A DNA stretch of 64,000 nt from Candidatus Wallbacteria bacterium (GTDB lineage: Bacteria > Muiribacteriota > UBA6191 > JACPRK01), in assembly GCA_016213845.1 (NCBI GenBank), contig JACQZN010000036.1:1-64000 (forward strand). Direction: 5' to 3'. Below the pieces are notes generated by a model, which was not told where the DNA came from, did no database searches, and was given only the letters and a program-made list of their open reading frames with translations. Numbering within the stretch: the first letter of the stretch is position 1; the number at the start of each line of letters is the position of its first letter. Both the position numbers and the translations under genes were made by a program. Shown piece after piece: positions 1-8,315 of this stretch.

Positions 1-756
1 GCGGCGCTCAAGAACTACCGCCAGTACGCCGCCAACCTGGCGTTCAAGGTGATGACCTACCCGATCGAGGTCGCGCTCTATCTCTCGCTCTGGACCTCGA
101 TCTTCGCCAGCGGCACGTTCCCGGCCGGACCGGGCGGCGTCGTGCCGTACTACCTGACCGTGCTGCTCCTAGCGCGGCTGGCCTCACCGTTTCCCATCGT
201 CGAGGAGCTGGAGAACTCCATCAACAGCGGCGACATGGTCGGCTACTACGTGCGCCCGATCCCGTACTGGACCGTGATGGCGGGACGGTCGCTCGCAACC
301 TTTTGCGTCAACCTGGTGCTGCTCTTTCCGCTGGTGCTGGGCGTGATGGTCTTTTTCCACGAGCTCGATCCGCAGCCCGTGCGCATCCTGCAGTTCCTGG
401 CGCTGCTGGTGCCTTCGAACCTCATCCACCTGGCGATCTACAGCTCGGTCGGAATGCTCACGTTCTGGCTGGAACGCGTCTGGGGACTGGCGTTCATGGT
501 CTCCTTCCTGACCAGCTTCCTCTCGGGGTTCACCATTCCGCTCTGGATCTTCCCCGACTGGCTGGCCACGGTGGCGCTGGCGCTGCCGTTCCACTTCTTG
601 TTCCACACGCCCGTCCAGGCGCTCTTGATCGGCCTGGGACCCGTGGAGTTCTTCCTGACTCTGGCGCAGGAGATCCTGTGGATTGCGGTGCTCGCGTGGT
701 GCTGCCGCGGCATCTGGGAAGCCGGCCGCCGCAAATTCAGCGGCCACGGAACCTGA
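1..756 (+). CDS. ABC-2 type transporter permease (5' end outside window)
   Basis: The reading frame is open to the first base of the window, so the gene starts upstream and only about 251 residues are seen; the ATG at 49 is probably internal. The protein is an integral membrane protein with roughly six hydrophobic segments. The layout (a cytoplasmic stretch like NSGDMVGYYVRPIPYW between early helices, then long paired helices) resembles the ABC-2 family permeases that work in pairs with a separate ATPase in drug or polysaccharide export. The partner genes would lie upstream of the window. It ends at a large palindrome that separates it from the convergent symporter gene. The substrate cannot be told from sequence. 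Confidence 0.8.
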   Translation, partial: AALKNYRQYAANLAFKVMTYPIEVALYLSLWTSIFASGTFPAGPGGVVPYYLTVLLLARLASPFPIVEELENSINSGDMVGYYVRPIPYWTVMAGRSLATFCVNLVLLFPLVLGVMVFFHELDPQPVRILQFLALLVPSNLIHLAIYSSVGMLTFWLERVWGLAFMVSFLTSFLSGFTIPLWIFPDWLATVALALPFHFLFHTPVQALLIGLGPVEFFLTLAQEILWIAVLAWCCRGIWEAGRRKFSGHGT

Positions 757-757
757 G

Positions 758-859
758 GGCGTCAGGCCGGGAAAACCCGTGGCGTCTACCTGTACCGGGT
801 TTTCGAGAAAACCCGGTACAGGTAGACGCCACGGATTTTCCCGGCCATGGCCTGACGCC
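758..859. repeat. Long near-perfect palindrome, likely bidirectional terminator or mobile REP/MITE-like element
   Basis: The outer arms GGCGTCAGGCC and GGCCTGACGCC and a long inner pair (CCGTGGCGTCTACCTGTACC and its complement) fold around TTTTCGAGAAAA. The whole 100-bp space between two convergent genes is one hairpin with a few mismatches. It starts right after the stop of the permease and ends just before the stop of the symporter, so it can end transcription from both sides. Its length is far beyond an ordinary terminator. Confidence 0.8.
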
Positions 860-860
860 G

Positions 861-2126
861 TCAGCTCGCTTCGCCCTCGTCGGATGCGACGAGGGCGGCG
901 ATGACGAGGTCGCCGGCCACGTTGAGCGTGGTGCGGCACATGTCCAGCAGCCGGTCCACGCCCAGGATGGTGCCGATCCCCTCGGCCGGGACGCCGACGG
1001 TCTGCAGGACGATGACGATGAGCGGGATCGAGCCGCCCGGGACGCCCGCGGTGCCGACGCCGGCCAGGATCGACATGAAGACGACGGCCAGCTGCTGGCC
1101 GAAGGTGAGCTCGACGCCGAAGAGCTGCGCCAGGAAGAGGACCGTGACTCCCTCGAAGAGCGCCGTGCCGTTCTGATTGGCCATCGCCCCGACGGTCAGG
1201 ACGAAGCTGCCGATCTGGCGCGGGATGCCCAGGTTCTCCTCGCTGACGCGGAGCGTGGTCGGCAGCGTGGCGGAGGAAGAGGCCGTCGAGAACGCCGTCA
1301 GCAGCGCCTCGCGCGTCTGCCTGAAGAAGACGGCGGGCCGCCACCGGGAGCGCCAGGTGAGCACGATGGAGTAGACGACGAACAGTTGGAGTGCCAGACC
1401 CAGCACCACGACGGCCACGTAGCCCGCCAGGCTCGCCAGCAGCTCCGCGCCGGTCCGCACGACAAGGCTGAAGAGCAGCGCGGCGACGGCCACCGGCGCC
1501 AGCGACATCGCGAAGTCGATGATCTTCATCGAGACCGCGAGCACACCTTCGGCCAGCTCCGTGATGGGGCGCGCCTTTTCGGGGTCGACCAAGGTCAGCG
1601 CGATCCCGACGAGCAGCGAAAAGACCATCAGCGCCAGCGTCTCGCCCTCGAGGGCATTGACGGCGGCCTGCAGGGGGTTCTTCGGGATCAGGCCGAGCAC
1701 GGCGTCGACCGGTCTGCGCGCGCCCAGGGCGTTCTCGATCACCTTCTTGGAGTCGGGAATCATCTTGGCGCGCAGCTCGTCGCGCACCTCGGCCTTGACC
1801 ATCTCGCCGGGCCGGACGAGCTCCACGAGGCCGATGCCGATGCCGACCGATATGGCGCTCAGCAGGCCGGTCCACAGGAGCGAGCGCATGCCGATGCGGC
1901 CCAGCTTCCGCACGTCGCCCAGCTCCACGACGCCCAGCACGAGCGAGCTGGCCACCAGCGGCACCACCACCATGAAGATGAGCCTGAGGAAAAGCTGCCC
2001 CAGGAAGTACGCGATGTTGTCGTTGAACCAGGCCAGCCCCGGACTCCCGGCAAAGAAGAGCCGGGCCGCGAACCCCGTCGCCGTGCCCGTGAGCATCCCG
2101 ATCACAATGCGAATGGGGAGCGTCAT
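861..2126 (-). CDS. Dicarboxylate/amino acid:cation (Na+ or H+) symporter, DAACS family
   Basis: The 421-residue protein has the size and motifs of the GltP/DctA/GltPh family, which takes up glutamate, aspartate or C4-dicarboxylates with cations. Visible marks are the serine-rich hairpin SSSATLPTT (about residues 261-269), the NQNGTALFEG substrate/cation motif, the second hairpin AGVPGGSIPL and the DRLLDMCRTTLNVAGD motif in the last helix, where the Arg and Asp bind the substrate side chain. It stands alone, convergent with the ABC permease and divergent from the response regulator at 2239. A perfect 20-bp-arm palindrome lies just upstream of its start. Glutamate versus dicarboxylate specificity is not decided here. 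Confidence 0.93.
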   Translation of the reverse strand: MTLPIRIVIGMLTGTATGFAARLFFAGSPGLAWFNDNIAYFLGQLFLRLIFMVVVPLVASSLVLGVVELGDVRKLGRIGMRSLLWTGLLSAISVGIGIGLVELVRPGEMVKAEVRDELRAKMIPDSKKVIENALGARRPVDAVLGLIPKNPLQAAVNALEGETLALMVFSLLVGIALTLVDPEKARPITELAEGVLAVSMKIIDFAMSLAPVAVAALLFSLVVRTGAELLASLAGYVAVVVLGLALQLFVVYSIVLTWRSRWRPAVFFRQTREALLTAFSTASSSATLPTTLRVSEENLGIPRQIGSFVLTVGAMANQNGTALFEGVTVLFLAQLFGVELTFGQQLAVVFMSILAGVGTAGVPGGSIPLIVIVLQTVGVPAEGIGTILGVDRLLDMCRTTLNVAGDLVIAALVASDEGEAS

Positions 2127-2154
2127 GGTGCGCCGATTCTAACGAAGGAAAACC

Positions 2155-2197
2155 GGGGACACACGACCTATTTCATGGAAATAGGTCGTGTGTCCCC
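2155..2197. repeat. Perfect palindrome with 20-bp arms, REP/MITE-like
   Basis: GGGGACACACGACCTATTTC is followed by a 3-nt loop and its exact complement. Flanking GAAAA/TTTTC extends the symmetry after two mismatched bases. It lies in the divergent intergenic space between the symporter and the response regulator, not at a gene end, so it is unlikely to be a simple terminator. I recall similar palindromes with a GGGGACA start as dispersed elements in other genomes; that is memory, not a search. Confidence 0.85.
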
Positions 2198-2238
2198 AAT
2201 TTTCTCCTGGCGTGTACACTGGGGAGCAGGAGGTCCAG

Positions 2239-3540
2239 ATGGACACGATCCTCATTGTCGACGACAGGCCGCTCAACCGGGAGTACCTGGTGGCGGTGCT
2301 CAAGCCCCAGGGGCACAGGTTGCTGGAGGCGTCCGACGGCAAGAGGGCGCTGGAGCTGGCGGAGCAATTCCGGCCGCAGCTGGTGATCAGCGACATCATG
2401 ATGCCGGAGATGGACGGGCCGCAGCTGGTGCGGGAGCTGAGAGCCAATCCGGCGCTGTCGGCGATTCCGATCATCTTCTACACGGCGACCTATCTGGAGC
2501 GCGAGGCACGCACGCTGGCCGCCTCCTGCGGGGTGCAGCACATCCTGATGAAGCCGTCGCCGGCCCGATTAGTCCGGGGGATGGTCAACGAGTGTCTGGG
2601 GCAGGGAGCCCCGGGCGCGGCCAAGGACGAACCGCCGGCGCCGCCGGAGGCCACGAGCGGCCTGGCCGACCACCAGGTCGTCTCACAGATGGCGGAGCTG
2701 CTGGACCTGACCGAACGCATCTATCGCGAGCGCGATCCTCAGTCGCTGCTGCTGCGGCTCTGCCGGGGCGCCCGCTACATCCTGGGCGCCAGCTTCGCGG
2801 CCGTCATCATCACCGACGAGGAAGCGCCCGCTTTCGTCAGCAGTGGTCTGGGGCCCGACGGTCGCTGGGGAGCGGGCGGATTCGTGAAGGCGAGCGCGCT
2901 TGCCCGGCAGGTCATCCGGGAGCGCCGGCCGATGCGCACCACGGTCGCCTCGGAGCTGGCCGAGGTGCTGGGCCTGACCGAGAGTGTGGTGAGCGGCGAG
3001 TCGATGCTGGCGGCGCCGATAGCGTCTTCGCACCAGTTGCACGGAATCCTCTGCCTGGCCGGCAAGATCGGGCACTCGGCGTTCACGGAACACGATGAGC
3101 GGCTGGCGGTGGCGCTCGGCACGCAGCTGGCCGTCTCCTATGAGAACGTGCAGTTGAGCGGGCGGCTGGCGGCCTCCGAGAGCCGCTACCGCCAGCTCCT
3201 GGAGAACGTGCCCGCGGGGGTTTTCGTCGCCCAGATCGGCGAGGGATGGCGGACGTTGTACGTGAACTCGGAGGTCGAGCGCTCGCTTGGCTACCCTGCG
3301 TCGGAGTGGCTCCAGGACAGCGGTCTGTGGCGGCGGCTCGTGCACCCGGAGGACCGGGAGAGGGTGGAGACGGCCCTGAAGGTCGGCCTGGAGACGGGCA
3401 GCCCGTTCCGTGAGGAGTACCGTCTGTGTGCGAAGGGAGGGACCTTCGTTCGATTCCGCGAGGACGCGGCCTTCTCCGGGCGTCGCGAGGACGGGACCCG
3501 GCTCGTGCACGGGGTCCGTTTCGAGCTGTCGCGGGGCTAG
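2239..3540 (+). CDS. Response regulator with GAF and PAS output domains, no kinase domain
   Basis: The start is set by a strong ribosome binding site (AGGAGGT, 4 nt before the ATG at 2239); the longer ORF from 2188 runs back into the palindrome. The 433-residue product has a receiver domain (residues 1-125, acidic DD near the start, phospho-acceptor Asp in VISDIMMPEMDG near 52, Lys in MKPS), a GAF domain (about 160-300) and a PAS domain (about 315-430, with LVHPEDRE). It stops straight after the PAS/PAC region. Relatives with this order usually continue into a histidine kinase or GGDEF domain, so it is either a receiver-sensor adaptor or a gene truncated at its 3' end. REP-like debris follows the stop. 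Confidence 0.85.
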   Translation: MDTILIVDDRPLNREYLVAVLKPQGHRLLEASDGKRALELAEQFRPQLVISDIMMPEMDGPQLVRELRANPALSAIPIIFYTATYLEREARTLAASCGVQHILMKPSPARLVRGMVNECLGQGAPGAAKDEPPAPPEATSGLADHQVVSQMAELLDLTERIYRERDPQSLLLRLCRGARYILGASFAAVIITDEEAPAFVSSGLGPDGRWGAGGFVKASALARQVIRERRPMRTTVASELAEVLGLTESVVSGESMLAAPIASSHQLHGILCLAGKIGHSAFTEHDERLAVALGTQLAVSYENVQLSGRLAASESRYRQLLENVPAGVFVAQIGEGWRTLYVNSEVERSLGYPASEWLQDSGLWRRLVHPEDRERVETALKVGLETGSPFREEYRLCAKGGTFVRFREDAAFSGRREDGTRLVHGVRFELSRG

Positions 3541-3574
3541 CAAGGGCACACGAGATCGCGCGGCCGTCCTTCGC

Positions 3575-3632
3575 CAGGGCACGCCTGAGCCCTTCGACAA
3601 GCCCAGGAGTGTCTTGCCGAAGCCTGCCCGCG
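3575..3632. repeat. Degenerate REP-like repeat (CTTCGACAAGC family)
   Basis: The stretch holds GAGCCCTTCGACAAGCCCAG followed by a decayed second arm. It is related, in reverse orientation, to the CATCCTGAGCTTGTCGAAGG copies near 52.6 and 53.7 kb. It fills the space between the response regulator and the convergent acyl-CoA dehydrogenase. No gene is visible in 3541-3647. Confidence 0.55.
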
Positions 3633-3647
3633 CGGAAGACCGTTCCC

Positions 3648-5312
3648 CTAGACCAGGAGAGCGAATTGCTCTTTCAAGTCCGAGGGGACCGGGGCCTGGC
3701 CGGGAGCGGTCACGAAGCGGGTGAGGAAGGCGGCTGCGGCGGCCCTCTCGCGGGCGCCTCCGCGGGCGGCGGCGTCGGCGAGAAGCACGGCCTCGAAGAC
3801 GCGCGCGGCACGGTCGCACCAGTGTCGGGCCGCGACGGTCCAGCCGTCGCCCTCCTGGCCAAGCAGCTCGCGAGCGCCGGCCTCGAGCGCACCCACGGCC
3901 GTGTCGAGCGCGGTGGCGTGCTCGCCCTTCCAGACCGCTGTCCGGGCCCGCATCGCCCCGACGAACGCGTCGAGCGACCCTTCCTTGGCCAGCGCGCGGA
4001 AACTGTCGAGCACCAGGATGTTGGTTGTCCCCTCCCAGACCGGCAGCACCTGCGCGTCGCGGTAGAGCCGCGCCGTCACCCGATCCTCGACGTACCCATT
4101 ACCCCCCAAAAGCTCCACTGTCTCCGATGCGCAGCGCACGGCGAGGCGGCCCGTGAAGAGCTTCCCCAGCGGCGTCAGTATGCGAAGCAGCGGCCGGGCG
4201 GCAGCCTCGCCGGCGTCGTAGCGGTCCAGCGTGGCGACCGTCTCGAAGACCATCGCATTGGCGGCCTCGAGCTCCAGCGCCATCGCCACTAGGGTGTCCT
4301 GCACCATCGGGAACTCCGCCATGGCCTTTCCGAAGGCGCGCCGCGCGCGGGCGTAGCTGGCGCCCTCCCAGAGCGCCCGGCGGATCAGCGCTATCGACGC
4401 CACGGCGTTGTAAAGGCGCGACAGGTTCAGCATCTCCGTCATGTAGTGGAAGCCGCGGCCCGGCTCTCCGACCAGATGGGCGACCGCGCCCTCCAGCCGC
4501 ACCTCCCCCGTCGGCATCGAGCGCGTGCCCAGCTTGTTCTTCAGCCGCATCACGTACCACGGGTTCACGGTTCCGTCGGGCAGCTGTCGCGTCATCGCGA
4601 AGAGCGCCAGCCCGCGCGTGCCGGCCGGCGCGCCCTCGGGGCGTGCCAGCACCATCGCCACGTCTGTCTCGGCGTTGGAACAGAACCACTTGTCGCCGGT
4701 GAGACGCCACGTGCCGTCGGCGGCCTGCGCCGCGGAAGTGTCCGACGCGCCGACGTCGCTGCCTCCTTGCCGCTCGGTCAGAAACATCGCCCCTTGCCAG
4801 TAGGCGGGCGGTCGCGAGGTGAGCCTGGAGAGCATGTCGGTCTTCAGCGCGTCGGAGCCAAACTGCTCGATCAGCCGCGCCGCGCCGTCGGTCATGCAGA
4901 TGGGGCAGTAGAGCCCCTGTTCGGCCTGGGCGAACAGGTAGCCCAGCGCGAACTTCACGCGGTGCACCTGCGCGCCCAGCAATCGCCGCGTCTCGGGGGC
5001 GTAGAAATCCGCAACGATGCCCTCGCCGTAGGCCAGCTCCTTGAGTCGCTCGTACGACGGATGAAGCGCGATGCGCTCCGTGCGCAGGCCGCGCCGATCG
5101 TAGGGCTCCAGCCGGGGAGGGTTGGCATCGGCGTCGAACGACAGCCGGTCGACCTCGCCGGCAGCCAGCCGGCCCATGCGATGGAGCCTGGGTCTGGCCC
5201 AGTCCATGGCCGTCGAGTCGAGGTGCCGCGCAAGCAGCGCCTGGAAGGCGGTATCGGCCGCATAGAAGTCTTCGCACCGGACGTCGGGAATGCACTCGAT
5301 GGCTGCGCTCAT
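3648..5312 (-). CDS. Acyl-CoA dehydrogenase, AidB-like subfamily
   Basis: The ORF track runs on to 6122 but the protein-like part begins at MSAAIECIPDV (ATG 5312; an alternative ATG lies at 5324), giving 554 residues, the usual length of the AidB-like group and longer than the 380-residue catabolic enzymes. Motifs seen are YWQGAMFLTERQGGSDVGA (FAD/substrate contact), TGDKWFCSNA, LGTRSMPTGEVRLEG, the RRAFGKAMAEFPMVQ helix and a C-terminal VRCASETVELLGGNGY followed by VWEGTTNILVLD. FAD-dependent alpha,beta-dehydrogenation of an acyl-CoA is the family reaction; the substrate is unknown. It is divergent from the hybrid kinase, sharing about 130 bp of upstream DNA. Confidence 0.92.
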   Translation of the reverse strand: MSAAIECIPDVRCEDFYAADTAFQALLARHLDSTAMDWARPRLHRMGRLAAGEVDRLSFDADANPPRLEPYDRRGLRTERIALHPSYERLKELAYGEGIVADFYAPETRRLLGAQVHRVKFALGYLFAQAEQGLYCPICMTDGAARLIEQFGSDALKTDMLSRLTSRPPAYWQGAMFLTERQGGSDVGASDTSAAQAADGTWRLTGDKWFCSNAETDVAMVLARPEGAPAGTRGLALFAMTRQLPDGTVNPWYVMRLKNKLGTRSMPTGEVRLEGAVAHLVGEPGRGFHYMTEMLNLSRLYNAVASIALIRRALWEGASYARARRAFGKAMAEFPMVQDTLVAMALELEAANAMVFETVATLDRYDAGEAAARPLLRILTPLGKLFTGRLAVRCASETVELLGGNGYVEDRVTARLYRDAQVLPVWEGTTNILVLDSFRALAKEGSLDAFVGAMRARTAVWKGEHATALDTAVGALEAGARELLGQEGDGWTVAARHWCDRAARVFEAVLLADAAARGGARERAAAAAFLTRFVTAPGQAPVPSDLKEQFALLV

Positions 5313-5439
5313 GCCGATCACCATAGCGCCAAAGCCCTCGCGGGGCACGGGATTTCGAGCGACTGCAAGCCCCCGCGCGGGCCCGCAATCGCAACCCGCC
5401 TGGGTGGCGCTTCCCAGGAGCCGGCGCGATACTACAATC

Positions 5440-7614
5440 GTGCGGGAATGCGAATCCTCCCCGGGTGTCCTGCCCAAGCGCGGTTCTGGCAGGGCTGCCC
5501 CAACACGACTTGCAGCGTTGCTGGCGCTCGGCGCGCTGTGGACACTTTCGGCCCCGGCTTGGGCCTCACCACAAGCGATGCCCGCCGAATCCGGCTGGGT
5601 GGACTGGCGGCTCCTGGCCGCGGCCTTCCTCGGGGGCCTCGCCGCAGCGGCACCACTGTACCTGGTTCTCGGCCGCCGCGCGGAATCGGCCGCCCGGCGC
5701 TTGCAGGAGGAGTACACCGCCGCCCGCGCCATGGCCGAGCGGCTCCGCATGATCGTCGAGACCGCCCACGACGCCTTCGTCGGAATGGACTCCAACGGCC
5801 GCATCACGGACTGGAACCCTGCCGCCGAGGCGACCTTCGGATGGAAGCGCGAGGAAGTCCTGGGCCGGCTGCTCGGCGAGATCATCGTTCCAGAGGCACT
5901 CCGCCAGGCACATGCCGCCGGTTTCACACGGTATCTCAGCACCGGCCAGGCCTCCGTCCTGGGCAAGCGCCTGGAGCTCCCCGGCCTGCACAGAGACGGC
6001 CGCGAGCTGCCGCTGGAGCTGACCATCGCGCCGCTGGAGCTGGGGGAGGAGCGCCTCTTCTTCGCCTTTCTCCGGGACATCACCGAGCGCCGCCGAGTCG
6101 ACCGCCTGCAGAGTGAGTTCATCTCTACAGTCAGTCACGAGCTGCGTACGCCTCTCACCTCCATCCGCGGCTCTCTCGGCCTGGTGGCCGGCGGCGTCGC
6201 AGGCGAGCTCTCGCCCCAGGCAAGGCCGCTCATCGACATCGCCCTGAAGAACAGCGAGCGCCTCGTCCGGCTCATCAACGACATCCTCGACATAGAGAAG
6301 ATCTCCTCCGGCAAGATGATCTTCGACGTCCGGCCGGTGGAGCTGATGCCGCTGGTCGCCCACAGCATCGAGGCCAACCGCGCCTTTGCCTCGCAGCTGG
6401 GCGTACGACTGGTGCTGGACGCCTCCGTGCCGGGCAGTCTGGTCGCCGCCGACCCCGATCGCCTGCTGCAAGTGCTCACCAATCTCCTCTCCAACGGGGC
6501 GAAGTTTTCGCCGTCGGATGGTGTCGTCTCGGTGCGAGTTGACCGGCAGGAAGCCCGCCTGCGCGTGTCGATAGCCGACAGGGGAGCCGGCATTCCGGAG
6601 GAGTTCCGCTCCCGCATCTTCCAGCGCTTCGCGCAGGCCGACGGCTCCGACGCCCGGACCAAGAGCGGCACCGGCCTGGGGCTCAGCATCTCCAAGGCCA
6701 TCGTCGAACGGCTCGGCGGCACCATCGGCTTCGCCACCGAAACGGGCCGCGGCACGACGTTCTACTTCGACCTGCCCGAGGTCGCCAGCGACCGCCCCCT
6801 CGAAGTCCAGGGGAACGCAGACGCGACACCTCGAAAGTGGGGGCCGCGCATCCTGACGTGCGAAGACGATCTGGACACCGCGACCGTGCTGAAGCAGATG
6901 CTCGAAGCGAGCGGGTTTTCCGTCGACCTCGCCCACTCGGCCGCCGCGGCGCGGGATTGCCTGTCGCGCAACGACTATGACCTGATGACGCTCGACCTCA
7001 ACCTCCCCGACGCCGACGGCGTGGCGCTGCTGCGCGAGCTGCGCGACAGCGAAGCGACCCGCGATTTGCCGATCGTGGTCGTTTCAGCGCGCGCCGATGA
7101 GGGGCAAGCTCAGCTCTCGGCCGAGGCGTTCATGCTGATGGACTGGTTGCCGAAGCCGATCGATCACCCCAAGCTGGTCGCCGCCGTGCATCGCTTCGTG
7201 CGCAAGAGCGCCGGGGAAAGGAGCCACGTGCTCCACGTCGAGGATGACGCCGAGATTGCCGAGGTGGTCTCGCGGATGCTGGGCCCGGAGTGCGAAGTCG
7301 CCAACGCGCGGACGCTGGCGGAGGCGCAGAAGCTCCTGGCCGAGAAGCGCTTCGACCTGATCTTGCTCGATCAGGAGCTGCCGGACGGACACGGGATGGA
7401 CCTGGTGCCGCGCGTGCGGGCGCTGACGCGACGCCCGGTCCCGATCGTCGTCTTCTCGGCCTACGAGATGAGCCGCGAGGTCGCAGGCCGGGTGGCGGCG
7501 GCGCTGGTGAAGTCGAAGACCTCCAACGACGAGCTGCTGGGGATCATTCGTAGCTTGCTCGGCCGGGAGGAGACCGCGGGGCCGGCTCCGGAGGGCGGCG
7601 AGGGGGTATCATGA
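5440..7614 (+). CDS. PAS-containing hybrid histidine kinase with two receiver domains
   Basis: The start is uncertain. GTG 5440 gives 724 residues with a hydrophobic N-terminal segment (LAALLALGALWTLSAPAWA) followed by a second membrane helix (about residues 57-77); the upstream ATG codons would overlap the divergent gene. Next come a PAS domain (about 100-215), HisKA with SHELRTPL (His near 232), an ATPase domain (N box NLLSNGAKFS, GTGLGLS near 411) and two receivers with Asp in TLDLNLPD (about 516) and LLDQELPD (about 642). The first receiver keeps the LPKP lysine; the second has no clear equivalent. The kinase is membrane bound with a cytoplasmic PAS sensor. The stop overlaps the next small gene by 4 nt. 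Confidence 0.9.
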   Translation: MRECESSPGVLPKRGSGRAAPTRLAALLALGALWTLSAPAWASPQAMPAESGWVDWRLLAAAFLGGLAAAAPLYLVLGRRAESAARRLQEEYTAARAMAERLRMIVETAHDAFVGMDSNGRITDWNPAAEATFGWKREEVLGRLLGEIIVPEALRQAHAAGFTRYLSTGQASVLGKRLELPGLHRDGRELPLELTIAPLELGEERLFFAFLRDITERRRVDRLQSEFISTVSHELRTPLTSIRGSLGLVAGGVAGELSPQARPLIDIALKNSERLVRLINDILDIEKISSGKMIFDVRPVELMPLVAHSIEANRAFASQLGVRLVLDASVPGSLVAADPDRLLQVLTNLLSNGAKFSPSDGVVSVRVDRQEARLRVSIADRGAGIPEEFRSRIFQRFAQADGSDARTKSGTGLGLSISKAIVERLGGTIGFATETGRGTTFYFDLPEVASDRPLEVQGNADATPRKWGPRILTCEDDLDTATVLKQMLEASGFSVDLAHSAAAARDCLSRNDYDLMTLDLNLPDADGVALLRELRDSEATRDLPIVVVSARADEGQAQLSAEAFMLMDWLPKPIDHPKLVAAVHRFVRKSAGERSHVLHVEDDAEIAEVVSRMLGPECEVANARTLAEAQKLLAEKRFDLILLDQELPDGHGMDLVPRVRALTRRPVPIVVFSAYEMSREVAGRVAAALVKSKTSNDELLGIIRSLLGREETAGPAPEGGEGVS

Positions 7615-7817
7615 TCGGTATGGAGAACCGGAAGATCTCGCGCAAGCGGCGACTCAGCGACCCCGAGCCCGAGCTCGACTATCTTCGTTACACCCCGGCG
7701 GAGCGGCTGGCGATGGTGTGGCCGTTGACTGCAGAAATCTGGTCCTTTGCTGGCAACTTCGATGTGGAACCCAGACTTCAGAGATCTATTGGTCGCATTG
7801 TCCGAAGAGGGCGTTGA
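7611..7817 (+). CDS. Small conserved hypothetical paired with a nucleotidyltransferase
   Basis: The ATG at 7611 overlaps the kinase stop (ATGA) and follows GAGGGGG at a short spacing. The 68-residue product is basic at both ends, with KISRKRRLSDPEPELDYLRY and a C-terminal LQRSIGRIVRRGR. I recall similar 60-80 residue proteins directly upstream of AbiEii-like nucleotidyltransferases in other bacteria, so the pair probably forms one functional unit, possibly an antitoxin/toxin-like pair, but no function is established. Its last 56 nt overlap the next gene. Confidence 0.7.
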   Translation: MIGMENRKISRKRRLSDPEPELDYLRYTPAERLAMVWPLTAEIWSFAGNFDVEPRLQRSIGRIVRRGR

Positions 7818-8304
7818 GTTCCTGCTCGTGGGAGCGTACGCCGTCGCGGCGCACGGAGCGCCGCGCTCCACGGGGGACATGGACGTCTTTATCCGGGCGT
7901 CGCCGGAGAACGCTCGCAAGGTCTGGCGTGCACTGCGGCTGTTTGGTGCACCGCTGACAGATGTCACGCCCGAGGACTTCGAAAATCCCGATCTCATTTA
8001 CCAGATTGGAATCCAGCCCCGCCGCATCGACGTGATCACCGGTATCTCCGGCGTCGAATTCCAGGAGGCATGGGCCGGCCGGCAGTACTTCGAATCCGAC
8101 GGCCTCACGGTACCCGTCATCGGGCTGCGAGAGTTGCTCGTGAACAAGCGCGCTAGCGGGCGCCACAAGGACCTGGAAGACGTCAAGACTCTGGAGGCCA
8201 TCGAGTCCTCACAAGCCGGCCCGCCCAAGAGCTCGAAGGTCGGGCCCAGCCGCCCCGCCCGCCGCCCTTCGAGACGCAGCCCTTCGGGCCGCTCCTCAGG
8301 GTGA
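7762..8304 (+). CDS. AbiEii-like nucleotidyltransferase-fold protein
   Basis: The best start is ATG 7762 (MWNPDFRDLL), the usual N-terminus of this family; the ORF from 7747 adds five residues. The core shows the nucleotidyltransferase signature LLVGAYAVAAHG followed by STGDMDVFIR, where the two Asp would bind metal, then IDVITGISGVEF. The family includes AbiEii-type toxins and uncharacterised minimal nucleotidyltransferases. The last 30 or so residues (from about SSQAGPPKSS) are Ser/Pro/Arg-rich and run into a REP-like repeat that supplies the stop codon, so the natural C-terminus has probably been replaced. It overlaps the upstream 68-residue gene. Confidence 0.8.
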   Translation: MWNPDFRDLLVALSEEGVEFLLVGAYAVAAHGAPRSTGDMDVFIRASPENARKVWRALRLFGAPLTDVTPEDFENPDLIYQIGIQPRRIDVITGISGVEFQEAWAGRQYFESDGLTVPVIGLRELLVNKRASGRHKDLEDVKTLEAIESSQAGPPKSSKVGPSRPARRPSRRSPSGRSSG

Positions 8305-8306
8305 GC
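8265..8306. repeat. REP-like palindromic repeat overlapping the end of the nucleotidyltransferase gene
   Basis: CCCTTCGAGACGCAGCCCTT is followed by a GC-rich arm and CTCCTCAGGGTGAGCG. This resembles a widely dispersed repeat type with a TTCGAGACG left end and a CTCAGGGTGAGCG right end (from memory). The TGA in its right arm ends the upstream ORF. Confidence 0.65.
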
Positions 8307-8315
8307 GAACTCGCG

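Noticed and set aside
303-3098. Plus-strand ORF of 931 residues spanning three genes
   Set aside because: It runs across the permease end, the palindrome and the antisense of the symporter; a frame shadow.
5313-6122. N-terminal extension of the acyl-CoA dehydrogenase ORF
   Set aside because: It overlaps the divergent hybrid kinase antisense and the family N-terminus begins at MSAAIEC.
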